From Gemmatimonadota bacterium (GTDB taxonomy: Bacteria; Gemmatimonadota; Gemmatimonadetes; Gemmatimonadales; GWC2-71-9): a stretch of 64,000 nucleotides of DNA. Under the pieces are notes generated by a model. That model did no database searches and was not told the DNA's origin. It worked only from the letters and a program-made list of their open reading frames with translations. Made by a program: the position numbers and the translations under genes. Numbering within the stretch: the first letter of the stretch is position 1; each line of letters opens with the position of its first letter. The DNA lies in the NCBI GenBank assembly GCA_029863245.1, contig JAOTVV010000001.1:62001-126000 (forward strand). Reading direction: 5' to 3'. Below are positions 8,350 to 16,174 of the stretch, piece by piece.

Positions 8350-8910
8350 TTACCCGCGCAGGTCCGCGACGTGCCGTCGAGCGTAGCGAGCGCCCGAGGT
8401 GTGCAGCGTACTCTCCATGAGATCGACCGATTGTACGGTGAACTCCTGACCGAAACTCAGGCGCTCCAAGTGTCCTTGCAGTCCGCCCAGGGTTCGGTCA
8501 TTGGCGCCACGTCTCACCCGCCCCATGGTAACGTGCGGGTGGAACACCCGGGCCTCGACCGGGAATCCCAGCTCCTGCATCTCGCGCTCCACCCGGTCCT
8601 GCAACAGCTCGAACGGCGGCACAGCCTCGCATCCCGCCCACACGACCCGTGGGCGACGAGGTGAGGGAAATGCGCCGAATCCCGAAAGCAGAACGGGAAA
8701 CGGCTTTGCACCTGCCACAGCGCGTTCCAGCCCCTCTCGTACACCCGGGACGTGATCAGGGTCGACGGCGCCGAGGAACTTCACCGTGATGTGGAGTCCT
8801 TCAGGTGCCACCCAGCGCACCGGGAAATCGTGGGTGCGTAGCGGCTCGGCGATGGTCCACAGGTCGTCGCGGAGGGCGGGTGGCAGATTGACGGCGATGA
8901 ACAGCCGCAC
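8350..8910 (-). CDS. thpR: RNA 2',3'-cyclic phosphodiesterase (2H family)
   Basis: A 186-residue member of the LigT/ThpR 2H phosphoesterases, which open 2',3'-cyclic phosphates on RNA ends and can ligate tRNA halves in vitro. Both catalytic signatures are present: HITVKFLG near residue 40 and HPHVTMGR near residue 126. The opening MRLFIAVNLPPALRDDL is also typical. The GTG start at 8910 lies three bases after the larE stop, so the genes form an operon. Length is normal for the family. Confidence 0.9.
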   Translation of the reverse strand: MRLFIAVNLPPALRDDLWTIAEPLRTHDFPVRWVAPEGLHITVKFLGAVDPDHVPGVREGLERAVAGAKPFPVLLSGFGAFPSPRRPRVVWAGCEAVPPFELLQDRVEREMQELGFPVEARVFHPHVTMGRVRRGANDRTLGGLQGHLERLSFGQEFTVQSVDLMESTLHTSGARYARRHVADLRG

Positions 8911-8913
8911 GGA

Positions 8914-9741
8914 TCAGCCGCGCCGAGCAAGCAGCTCGAGTTGCGGCTCCCCGCCGTCGAGCTGGCTGCCCCGTCGATATCCGCCCAGGTCCAGCGTGAT
9001 CCGGTCGAACCCGAGGTCGAGGAGACGATGAGCGATCCCCGCGCTCTGCCCGCGCACGCGGGCGAACTCGGATGGCAGCACCTCGATCCGAGCCTCCCGC
9101 CCTCGGTGCCTCACGCGGAGATCGCCGCGTACCCCGAGCTCGCGGAGGAGCGCTTCTCCCTCCTCCACCTGGCGGAGTCGTGACGGCGTGACCTCGAGTC
9201 CGTACATCACGCGGCTCGAGAGGCAGGGAGACGCCGGCGCGTCCCACACGGGAATGCTCAACTCACGTGCCGTCGTGCGTACGTCGGTCTTGGTGAGCCC
9301 TGCCTCGGCCAGCGGCGACCGGATGCTGCGTTCCGTCGCGGCGCGGAGGCCGGGCCGGTGATCGCCCAAGTCGTCGGCGTTGGTGCCGTCGGCCACAACT
9401 GCCATACCACGGCTCCGGGCCACCTCGCTCAGCTTGCCCCACAACTCGCTCTTGCAGAAGTAGCAGCGATCAGGGGCGTTGGCCACGTAATCAGGATCGT
9501 TCAGCTCGTCGGTCACAACTTCGAGCAGCTGCAGATCGAACGTGGCCGCAATGGCGAGCGCCCGCTCATGCTGCACCCGTGGATACGAAGCGCTGATGCC
9601 CATCGCCGCCACCGCTCGCTCCTTGCCGAGCACCCGCCGCGCGACCACGGCGAGCAACGCCGAGTCCACACCACCCGAGTAGCCGACGAGCATCGACGGA
9701 CACGTGGCGATCAGTGCTTCGAGCCGAGACAGGGAGGTCAT
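8914..9741 (-). CDS. larE: LarE-like ATP-dependent sacrificial sulfur transferase
   Basis: LarE adenylates and then sulfurates the nickel-pincer cofactor precursor of lactate racemase-type enzymes. The 275-residue protein shows the PP-loop GYSGGVDSALL at 20-30, RCYFCKSEL near 92, DGTNADD near 119, and ASPCLSSRVMYG whose Cys173 sits where the sulfur-donating cysteine of LarE is expected (by analogy). ATG 9741 gives the normal family length; it has no Shine-Dalgarno but a TATTCTTT box five bases upstream. LarB, LarC and LarA are not in the window, so a role in nickel-pincer synthesis is inferred; a related thiolation role is possible. Confidence 0.8.
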   Translation of the reverse strand: MTSLSRLEALIATCPSMLVGYSGGVDSALLAVVARRVLGKERAVAAMGISASYPRVQHERALAIAATFDLQLLEVVTDELNDPDYVANAPDRCYFCKSELWGKLSEVARSRGMAVVADGTNADDLGDHRPGLRAATERSIRSPLAEAGLTKTDVRTTARELSIPVWDAPASPCLSSRVMYGLEVTPSRLRQVEEGEALLRELGVRGDLRVRHRGREARIEVLPSEFARVRGQSAGIAHRLLDLGFDRITLDLGGYRRGSQLDGGEPQLELLARRG

Positions 9742-9746
9742 GAGGA

Positions 9747-9754
9747 AAAGAATA
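9747..9754 (-). promoter_or_regulatory. Possible -7 box TATTCTTT five bases before larE
   Basis: Reads TATTCTTT on the minus strand and is followed by TCCTC and the ATG at 9741. It departs from the TAnnTT pattern by one position, but it is AT-rich in a very GC-rich context and supports the choice of ATG. Confidence 0.3.
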
Positions 9755-9871
9755 ACGCGGCGGCGCGAGAACGTGTTAGGGCGTGTTCGCGTCGCGCCGG
9801 CGGGTTCTGTGCTAGACAGCGATGCAGCAGCGGGGAATGAATAGCCACCCTGAAGCTCGTTTCCGATCCCC

Positions 9872-12700
9872 TTACTGCAGCCGCCGGCGTACCCGAGCCA
9901 ATCCGCGGCGCGCCTCATCGATCATCGGCGCCAGCTCCCGGTCAGCATCGGCCCACCACCGCAGGAAGTACTCGTACGCCTGCCGGGCCTCCGCATCTCG
10001 GCCCAGCAACTCATAGGCCCTTCCCAGGTACAGGTGCGGATCCGGCGCGGTACGCAGTCCGATGAAGTAGGGGATGGCCTGCTCGGGCCGACCGGACTCG
10101 AGCAGGATCCGTCCCCACCAGTCCGCCGACGCGAAATCGAGCAGCCGGGGGAAATCGACCAGCGTCCGGTACGCCGCCTCGGGATCGCCGAAGAGCCACG
10201 CGCCGAGCCCGTCGGCGACCCTCGTGCGATCTCGGGCCTCCTGCGCCAGCAGCGTGTCTCCTTCGGCAGCCGCACCGAACGCTTCGAGCCGTCGTCGGAG
10301 GTCGCGGTAGTCGTCCTCCAGGCCTCGGCTCGCCGCGTACAGCGCTCCGCACATCACCGTTCGCGCGCGCTGGTCCGCCCTGAGCGTGCCTAGCGAGAGC
10401 TGCCGCTCGATCGCCTCCCGGTCGAGCGATGCCTCAAGGCGGCTCTCCGGAAGCGCGCGCAGGTCCAGCTCGACCGTCAGGAGGTCGCACGGTCCGATCG
10501 CCGCGCCGACGGCCGGGTCGTCGAGGTAGGCCAGCGCTCGTCCGAGCCAGCCGCGATGGTATACGCTCGCAAAGAACATGGTCCGGGCAGCGGTGCGGCG
10601 CGTCGCGTCCGGCGCCACGCGCAACAAGAGGAGCAGCAATGGCTCCCGGCGAGGCCAGAACCGCGGATGCCGCAGGCGAAACCCGATGGTCATCAGATCG
10701 AACACGTTTCCGGCCTCCAGAGTCGAGAGCGCTGTGCGGCGCTCGTCCTCGCCGCCGAACGCGATCTGGAAGCTCAGCTCGAACCGCTCGCTGTGCGGCG
10801 ATCCCTGCGCCAGCTCCCGGTACCGGGCGATGCGCTCGGTGGCGAGCGCACTGTCGGCGTGGTAGACGAAGGCGAGATCGACCAGGTGCAGGTAGTGGGG
10901 CGCCGAAACCGGGTCGAGCTGGATCGATCTCAGGAACGCCCGCTCGGCCTCCTCGTACCCGATCTGCCGCCTCGACCCCTGATGATAGTACAGCTCACCG
11001 AGCAGGAACCACGCTTCCGCGTCGTCGGGATAGCGGTCGGCCAGGGCGCGCGCCGAGTCGATCCAGTCCGCGTCGAACCGCACGACCGCGAGGGCCCCGC
11101 GCAGGAGTGCCGCCTCGCGCGTGGGAAGCGCAGCCGAGAGGGCCTCGGCACGCTCCAGCTCTTCCCTCCCGAAGTCCGTGGCATCGATCCACCCGCGGCT
11201 GAGTCCGAGACGGTACCATGCGAGCGCAAACGCGGAATCCGCCTCGACCGCATGAGCGTATCCTCCGCTCGCCGCCTCGTACTGGCCCTGCCGACTGAGC
11301 CGTTCTCCTTCGAGGAACGCCTTGAGCGCCGCCACAGACCTCGTGGTCCGCCCGGCGAGGTCGACGCCGCCCGCCGTGCGTCCCCGGAGGAGGGCGCGCA
11401 GCAGCTCGATCGACAGACCATCGACCAGCGCGATCATGCTGTCCGCGGGGCCATCGACGTGGGCCTGGCCGACTCGCTCGCCGTTTCGAAGGTCGATGAT
11501 GTGTGCGGTGAGCCGCACGTCACGGCCCGTCGACACGGCCGTTCCGATCACTGCGTGACGGGCGTCCGTCGCCCGCGCCACGTCGAGCACGGTTTCGAGA
11601 TCCGGCTCCGCGGTCTCGCCCACCAGCTCCTGCCAGCGCGCGAGCACCGAGCGGCTGTCGATGGCCCGAAGGTCGGGCGCGTCCAAGTTGACCGAGAGGA
11701 GGTCCACGAGGCCTTCGCGCCACAGCTCCATTTCCGGCCCGCGCACGGTGAACGGAAGCACTGCGACGCCGGGCGCCGCCACGGATTCGGCTGAAAGCCG
11801 ATCATCGACGCCGCCCCCGCGGCCGGCGAGGAGCAGATAGGCGGCGCCTGCACCCGCCAGTGTGATCGCGACTGCCCCGGCGACGATCGCACCGATGCGC
11901 GTCGGGGCGCGCCGTGGAAACGGCCCGCCGTCGGCTGCCTCGGGACCGAGAGCGTGGGGCCGGGCCGGCGGGATCCCCGTGGCGTGCACCGGCTCCGTGC
12001 GCAGTCGCTCGACGAGCGCCCCGACCTCGACCGGGGGCTCGACGTCCAGCTCGTCGCGGAGCAGCTGCTCGTGGGCGCGGGCCTGCTGGATCGCGTTGGC
12101 CGGGTCGCCGGCCGCGGCGAGCGCCTCCATCAACCTCAGCACCACCGGCGAGCTGTACGGATCGGTGGCCAGGAGCCGCTTCCACCATTCGGCGGCCAGG
12201 GCCGACTCGCCCGACTCCTCCGTCTGCCGGGCCATCCCTTCCAGCGCCTTGGCGTAGAGGTCGGCCAGGCGCGCGCGCTCCGACGCGAGCCACTCCTCGA
12301 ACTCGCGCGAGCCACCCAGATGGAACCCATCGAGGAACGGCCCGTCGTACAGCCGCACGGCGGCTTCCCGATCGCCGCGCTCGAGCGCCTCCTCGAAATC
12401 GGTCGCGTCCACACCGATCGTATCACGGTTCAGCCGGAGGAGCTCGCCCGCACCGAGGACCGGATCCTCGCGCAGGGCCTGCCGCAGCGCGTAGAGCGAA
12501 TCGGAGAGCCGGTGGCGTGCGTGCGTCGCATCGCTGTCCGGCCAGAGGTAGGCAACCAGCTTGTCGCGGCTCAAGCCCCGCTCGCCGGCTCCCGCGAGGA
12601 GCGCGAGCAGCGCGATGTGGTGGCGGTGTCCCGCGCGCCCCGAGGCGGGCACACTCGGGCCTTCCAGGGAAGCACCACCCAGAAGCCGCATGTGGTACAT
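9872..12700 (-). CDS. BTAD-type transcriptional regulator with membrane span and TPR C-terminus
   Basis: A 942-residue multidomain regulator. Residues 1-100 form an OmpR-like winged helix of the SARP/BTAD class (LSRDKLVAYLWPDSD, RHRLSDSLYALRQAL). Residues 105-235 are the bacterial transcriptional activator (BTAD) helical repeats. A trans-membrane segment follows at about 269-292. Outside it lies a TolB-N/FlgO-like module opening AVLPFTVRG at about 314, then roughly 400 residues of TPR-like helices to the C-terminus. The start MYHMRLLGG was chosen because DNA-binding domains of this class begin exactly there; the frame runs on to 12901 without support. It is divergent from the lipoprotein at 12924, a natural candidate target. 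The tail is related to that of the Ser/Thr kinase at 24788. Confidence 0.85.
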   Translation of the reverse strand: MYHMRLLGGASLEGPSVPASGRAGHRHHIALLALLAGAGERGLSRDKLVAYLWPDSDATHARHRLSDSLYALRQALREDPVLGAGELLRLNRDTIGVDATDFEEALERGDREAAVRLYDGPFLDGFHLGGSREFEEWLASERARLADLYAKALEGMARQTEESGESALAAEWWKRLLATDPYSSPVVLRLMEALAAAGDPANAIQQARAHEQLLRDELDVEPPVEVGALVERLRTEPVHATGIPPARPHALGPEAADGGPFPRRAPTRIGAIVAGAVAITLAGAGAAYLLLAGRGGGVDDRLSAESVAAPGVAVLPFTVRGPEMELWREGLVDLLSVNLDAPDLRAIDSRSVLARWQELVGETAEPDLETVLDVARATDARHAVIGTAVSTGRDVRLTAHIIDLRNGERVGQAHVDGPADSMIALVDGLSIELLRALLRGRTAGGVDLAGRTTRSVAALKAFLEGERLSRQGQYEAASGGYAHAVEADSAFALAWYRLGLSRGWIDATDFGREELERAEALSAALPTREAALLRGALAVVRFDADWIDSARALADRYPDDAEAWFLLGELYYHQGSRRQIGYEEAERAFLRSIQLDPVSAPHYLHLVDLAFVYHADSALATERIARYRELAQGSPHSERFELSFQIAFGGEDERRTALSTLEAGNVFDLMTIGFRLRHPRFWPRREPLLLLLLRVAPDATRRTAARTMFFASVYHRGWLGRALAYLDDPAVGAAIGPCDLLTVELDLRALPESRLEASLDREAIERQLSLGTLRADQRARTVMCGALYAASRGLEDDYRDLRRRLEAFGAAAEGDTLLAQEARDRTRVADGLGAWLFGDPEAAYRTLVDFPRLLDFASADWWGRILLESGRPEQAIPYFIGLRTAPDPHLYLGRAYELLGRDAEARQAYEYFLRWWADADRELAPMIDEARRGLARVRRRLQ

Positions 12701-12923
12701 GACGGGCCTCGATCGGCGGGCGACACTTGCACGAGAGTCGCCAGATAGGGCGCAGATACCCGCCTCGTAATCATAACGTCGAGGTCGGTGCTGCGGCCAG
12801 CAGTGGCCCGCGCCGTCTCCGGCCGGGAAGCCGACCAGGCCGATCACCGTCCCGCTCGGTGGAATCGGCCATGGCCGGTCCCGCTCAATCCGAGGCCACA
12901 CTCATTCGAGAGAGGTGCGAGCC

Positions 12924-13457
12924 ATGCGTGTCCTGAGACTAGTGCCATGCGCGATGCTGGCCGTCCTGCTGGTTAGCTGCGCCGACGAGCCGCTGATGCC
13001 GACGGGCGAGAGCCTCGGTCCGGCGTTCGCGGTCGGCGGCACCGACCGCCCCTTCAAGGCGGACTTGAGCGGCACGGCGGTCTGGGAGTACGACTGGGCG
13101 GACCCGGTCTGCCCCGTCACCACCGTCTCCGACGGCTGGGGCACCATGACCCACCTCGGCACCGTACACCACCACTCGACCCACTGCGCCCCGGTCACGA
13201 AGCCGACCTACGAGAACGGACATTGGGAGTTCACCGCGGCCAACGGTGACGTACTCGTCCTCGAGTACGGCGGCTGGCCCGCCGGCCTCCCGCTCCCGCT
13301 TCCGTTGCAGGTCGTTGGCGGCACCGGCCGGTTCACCGACGCGTCCGGGACGATCTACCTGGTCGACATCAAGCTCGTGGGAGAGTGGGGAGACGACGGA
13401 AATCCGATCGAGCCGTGGTACGCGTGGTGGACGCTGGAGGGGACGATCTCGTACTGA
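12924..13457 (+). CDS. Lipoprotein of unknown function
   Basis: A 177-residue product with a lipoprotein signal (basic start, AMLAVLLVSC; lipobox cysteine at about residue 18). The mature part is rich in Gly, Thr and Trp and contains VVGGTGRFTDASGTIYL, a pattern seen in small beta-barrel proteins of the allene-oxide-cyclase-like type (inference). ATG 12924 is preceded by AGAGAGG at good spacing; an earlier GTG at 12915 is possible. It is divergent from the BTAD regulator with a 223-base gap. Two cysteines in the mature domain (PVCPVTTV and THCAPVT) could form a disulfide. Confidence 0.75.
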   Translation: MRVLRLVPCAMLAVLLVSCADEPLMPTGESLGPAFAVGGTDRPFKADLSGTAVWEYDWADPVCPVTTVSDGWGTMTHLGTVHHHSTHCAPVTKPTYENGHWEFTAANGDVLVLEYGGWPAGLPLPLPLQVVGGTGRFTDASGTIYLVDIKLVGEWGDDGNPIEPWYAWWTLEGTISY

Positions 13458-13815
13458 GCGCGGACCGACATCCGGGAAACCGGCAGGATCGACGGCGATC
13501 GGGTGGGCCCGACTGGCCGCGGCGGTTCCTGCTCGACAGGAGTACACACATCGTCAAGGAGGAGAAGCTGACCAGCGCCCGCAGCAGCCTCTGCTCGTCG
13601 TGCAGAAGCTCGTTTTCGACGCCAAGAAGCTTCGTCTCGGTCCGCAGAAGCTTCGTCTCACCGGGAAGAAGCTCATGTTCGACGGGCAGAAGCTTCGTCG
13701 CGGTTGGAGGAGGCTTCTTCGCGCCGGGAAAGAAAGCGTCTCGCTGCGGGCGGCGCCCGCGGACGCCCCGGGCTTCGCTTCTCTTCATGACGATAAGATG
13801 ACCATTTATGGTCAT
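13369..13815 (-). CDS. Candidate heptad-repeat protein (148 aa), unconfirmed
   Basis: The minus-strand frame encodes an N-terminal basic segment, then six to seven tandem heptads of the form LLxxExK (LLPVEHE, LLPGETK, LLRTETK, LLGVENE, LLHDEQR), which would fold as a leucine-rich amphipathic helix or coiled coil, then a hydrophobic stretch and an arginine-rich tail that overlaps the end of the lipoprotein gene. The heptads come from the 21-bp tandem repeat at 13603-13728. The ATG at 13815 lies inside a 24-bp palindrome; another ATG at about 13788 lies just after it. Plus-strand frames are also open here, but their products look less protein-like. Whether any frame is translated is not settled. 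Confidence 0.35.
   Translation of the reverse strand: MTINGHLIVMKRSEARGVRGRRPQRDAFFPGAKKPPPTATKLLPVEHELLPGETKLLRTETKLLGVENELLHDEQRLLRALVSFSSLTMCVLLSSRNRRGQSGPPDRRRSCRFPGCRSALSTRSSPPASTTRTTARSDFRRLPTLPRA
13603..13728. repeat. 21-bp tandem repeat, six copies
   Basis: Six consecutive 21-bp units beginning at 13603, 13624, 13645, 13666, 13687 and 13708 share the core AGAAGCTTCGT or a close variant and differ at several positions. Degenerate copies seem to extend to the left to about 13562. As the period is seven codons, every frame stays open through the array. Confidence 0.9.
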
Positions 13816-13818
13816 CTT
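13795..13818. promoter_or_regulatory. 24-bp palindrome (11-bp arms, 2-base centre)
   Basis: AAGATGACCAT is followed by TT and then its exact reverse complement. It lies 34 bases downstream of the comM/yifB stop and spans the first ATG of the heptad-repeat frame. There is no T-run after it on either strand, so an operator for a dimeric repressor fits better than a rho-independent terminator, though an mRNA hairpin is possible. Confidence 0.6.
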
Positions 13819-13852
13819 GCCGAGCGCTCGTGGGACCGGGTTCGTGCGGTCC

Positions 13853-15412
13853 TCACTGGTGCGGCCGATCCAGGCTCCGATACTGCACCGCCTCGCTCAC
13901 GTGCCGCGGGAGAAGCGTCGCGCTGTCGGCGAGGTCGGCAATCGTTCGGGCGATCTTGAGCACCCGGTGGTACGCCCGGGCCGAGAGCTTGAGCCGAACG
14001 ATGGCGGTCTTCAAGAGCGCGTCCGCCTGCGCCGTGACGCGGCAGAACCGTCGCAAGTCGGCCGGCGTCATGTAGGCATTGGCAAAGAGCCCGTCCCGCC
14101 CCGCGAACCGATCCAACTGACGCTGCCGCGCCCGGTTCACCCGGTCCCGTACCACGTCACTCGGCTCGCCGCTCCGCTCGCACGACAACTCCCGGTAGGG
14201 GACTGCCGGCACCTCGATGTGGATGTCGATCCGGTCGAGCAAGGGACCCGACAAGCGAGACAGATACCGCTGCACGGCAATCTCGCCACAGCTGCACGCG
14301 CGTCCCGGATCGCCGAGGTACCCGCACGGGCAGGGGTTCATGGCGGCGCCGAGCATGAACTGCGCGGGGTAGGAGAGGGACGTCGCCGCGCGGGAGATGG
14401 TGACGTAGCCGTCTTCCAGCGGCTGCCGCAATACCTCGAGCACATTCTTCCGGAACTCCGGCAGCTCGTCGAGGAACAGCACCCCGCGGTGGGCGAGGCT
14501 CACTTCTCCGGGCCGGGGGTAGCTGCCACCGCCAATGAGCCCGGCGTCGCTGATCGTGTGGTGTGGCGCGCGGAATGGCCGAGTGGTGACGAGGGACCCG
14601 CCCGGCGGCATCAGGCCGGCCACACTGTGGATCTTGGTGGTCTCGAGCGCCTCGTCCAGCGTCATCTCCGGGAGGATGGTCGGCAGCCGGCGCGCCAGCA
14701 TCGTCTTGCCGGAGCCCGGCGGACCGATCATGAGCAGATTGTGTGAGCCGGCCGCTGCAACCTCCAGCGCCCGCTTGGCCTGTTCCTGTCCGCGAATCTC
14801 GGCCAGGTCGACATCGCTGCGCACGCGGGAGCCGAACAACCGCCGGGTGTCGACGGTCGCACGCTCGAGCGGTGTGCCGTCGGCGAAGAACCGCCTGACG
14901 CTCGCGAGCGACGCCGCGCCGAGTACCGCGATGCCCTCGACGACGCCTGCTTCCGCCAGGTTCTGAAGCGGCACGACCACTCCCCGGAGACCCGCGTCCC
15001 GGGCCGCGAGCGCCACAGGGAGCGCGCCCCGGACGGGACGGACGTCGCCCTCCAGGCCCAGCTCGCCGACGATCAGGTAGTCGTCGAGACGCGGATTGGA
15101 GGGGGCTTGGCCGGTCGGGTCGCCGTTCAGCTGCCCCGTGGCGGCCAGAATGCCAATCGCGACCGGGAGATCGAACGCCGAGCCGTCCTTGCGGACGTCC
15201 GCCGGGGCGAGGTTCACCGTGATCCGTTTGAGGGGAAACACGAAGTCCGAGTTGGCGAGCGCCGCCCCCACCCGTTCCCTACCCTCTTTCACCGCCCCCT
15301 GCGGGAGCCCCACGGTCGTGAACGAGGGCAAGCCGTTGGCGATGTCGGTCTCGACGTCGACGAGATAGGCGTCGATGCCGAGGACGGCCGCCGAGCGTAC
15401 GCGGGCGAGCAT
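13853..15412 (-). CDS. comM: YifB/ComM-family magnesium-chelatase-like AAA+ ATPase
   Basis: ComM-type helicases promote branch migration during natural transformation. The 519-residue product starts MLARVRSAAVLGIDAYLVDV, typical of the family, with the N-terminal Lon-like ChlI domain (residues 1-190), then the AAA+ domain with Walker A GPPGSGKT, Walker B VLFLDELPEF, and a four-cysteine zinc site in NPCPCGYLGDPGRACSCG, and a C-terminal Mg-chelatase lid. I took ATG 15412 because the family begins there and the length fits (about 500); the frame is open upstream to 15622. It stands alone. The 760 bases upstream hold no clear gene. Confidence 0.9.
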   Translation of the reverse strand: MLARVRSAAVLGIDAYLVDVETDIANGLPSFTTVGLPQGAVKEGRERVGAALANSDFVFPLKRITVNLAPADVRKDGSAFDLPVAIGILAATGQLNGDPTGQAPSNPRLDDYLIVGELGLEGDVRPVRGALPVALAARDAGLRGVVVPLQNLAEAGVVEGIAVLGAASLASVRRFFADGTPLERATVDTRRLFGSRVRSDVDLAEIRGQEQAKRALEVAAAGSHNLLMIGPPGSGKTMLARRLPTILPEMTLDEALETTKIHSVAGLMPPGGSLVTTRPFRAPHHTISDAGLIGGGSYPRPGEVSLAHRGVLFLDELPEFRKNVLEVLRQPLEDGYVTISRAATSLSYPAQFMLGAAMNPCPCGYLGDPGRACSCGEIAVQRYLSRLSGPLLDRIDIHIEVPAVPYRELSCERSGEPSDVVRDRVNRARQRQLDRFAGRDGLFANAYMTPADLRRFCRVTAQADALLKTAIVRLKLSARAYHRVLKIARTIADLADSATLLPRHVSEAVQYRSLDRPHQ

Positions 15413-16174
15413 GCCCGACGGTACGGCATGGCGGGAGGTGTGGTGGTAGGCAATCCGCTGCGGCGCGTAGCGAGGTGTTGCAGGGGATCCGAGAGAATAC
15501 GGGCGCAACAGCGCAACGCGGCATCGACCCAGAGGGGGACGTACGGGCACACAACGCGACGTGAGCGCCCCGAAACCCCGGAGTCCGCACCGGAAGATTC
15601 CGGGGCGCCTCCCAGCTGCCACACCGCCACCTCGGCGTAAGCCGTTGCGCCACCGCCTCCAGATACCTGGGTTCGGGGGCTCCTGGGGTGCGCGCGTGCC
15701 GGCGGGTGGCCCCGGCCGTGCCTGACCCCGGCCGCGCCATCGGCTCGCGGCCGCTGATCGGCCCCGGATCAGACCGAAAGCAGCGGGCGGACCACCACAT
15801 CAGGCTCCCTGGACGGTCCACTCACCCAGCTCTACGTTGGGAGGGCCGATCGAAATTCCTAGGGAAGAATGGCTCGATCATTGGGGAACGGTATCGGCCC
15901 GTGGTGCGCAGACGGAGATCCGGACTGCCCAGCTAGACTGGCGCTTTGACGGACCGGGCTCGAACTCCTCGCATCTCGGATGCGGCACCTGCCTGGCGTT
16001 GAGAGCGATCGTACGGATACCCGGGGCAGACAAGCACATGCGACTGGCCACCACCGACGAAGCGTGCCAAACCGTCAAATGACCGGAAGACCAGCCGGAG
16101 CCGCGTGCAGCACACGGGCTCACCGCGAATCGCTGGCCCTCTCCAGCCGATCTTGCGCGACTCGCTTGCACGGA
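15413..16174. other. 762-base intergenic region with no supported gene
   Basis: This gap separates the diverging comM and serine-hydrolase genes. Open frames on both strands were read and look like non-coding shadows. It contains a small palindrome CCGGAAGATTCCGG at 15590-15603 nested in a longer imperfect hairpin with CCCCGGA/TCCGGGG arms. I found no tRNA, transposase remnant or riboswitch. Confidence 0.5.

Noticed and set aside
13246-13959. Plus-strand 237-codon frame across the lipoprotein end and the heptad repeats
   Set aside because: It starts inside the lipoprotein gene, has no ribosome-binding site, and its ends look non-coding; it stays open only because the repeat period is a multiple of three.
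15920-15990. A tRNA-like stretch with GGGCTCGAACTCC
   Set aside because: The loop resembles a T-arm, but no acceptor stem or anticodon arm pairs around it on either strand.
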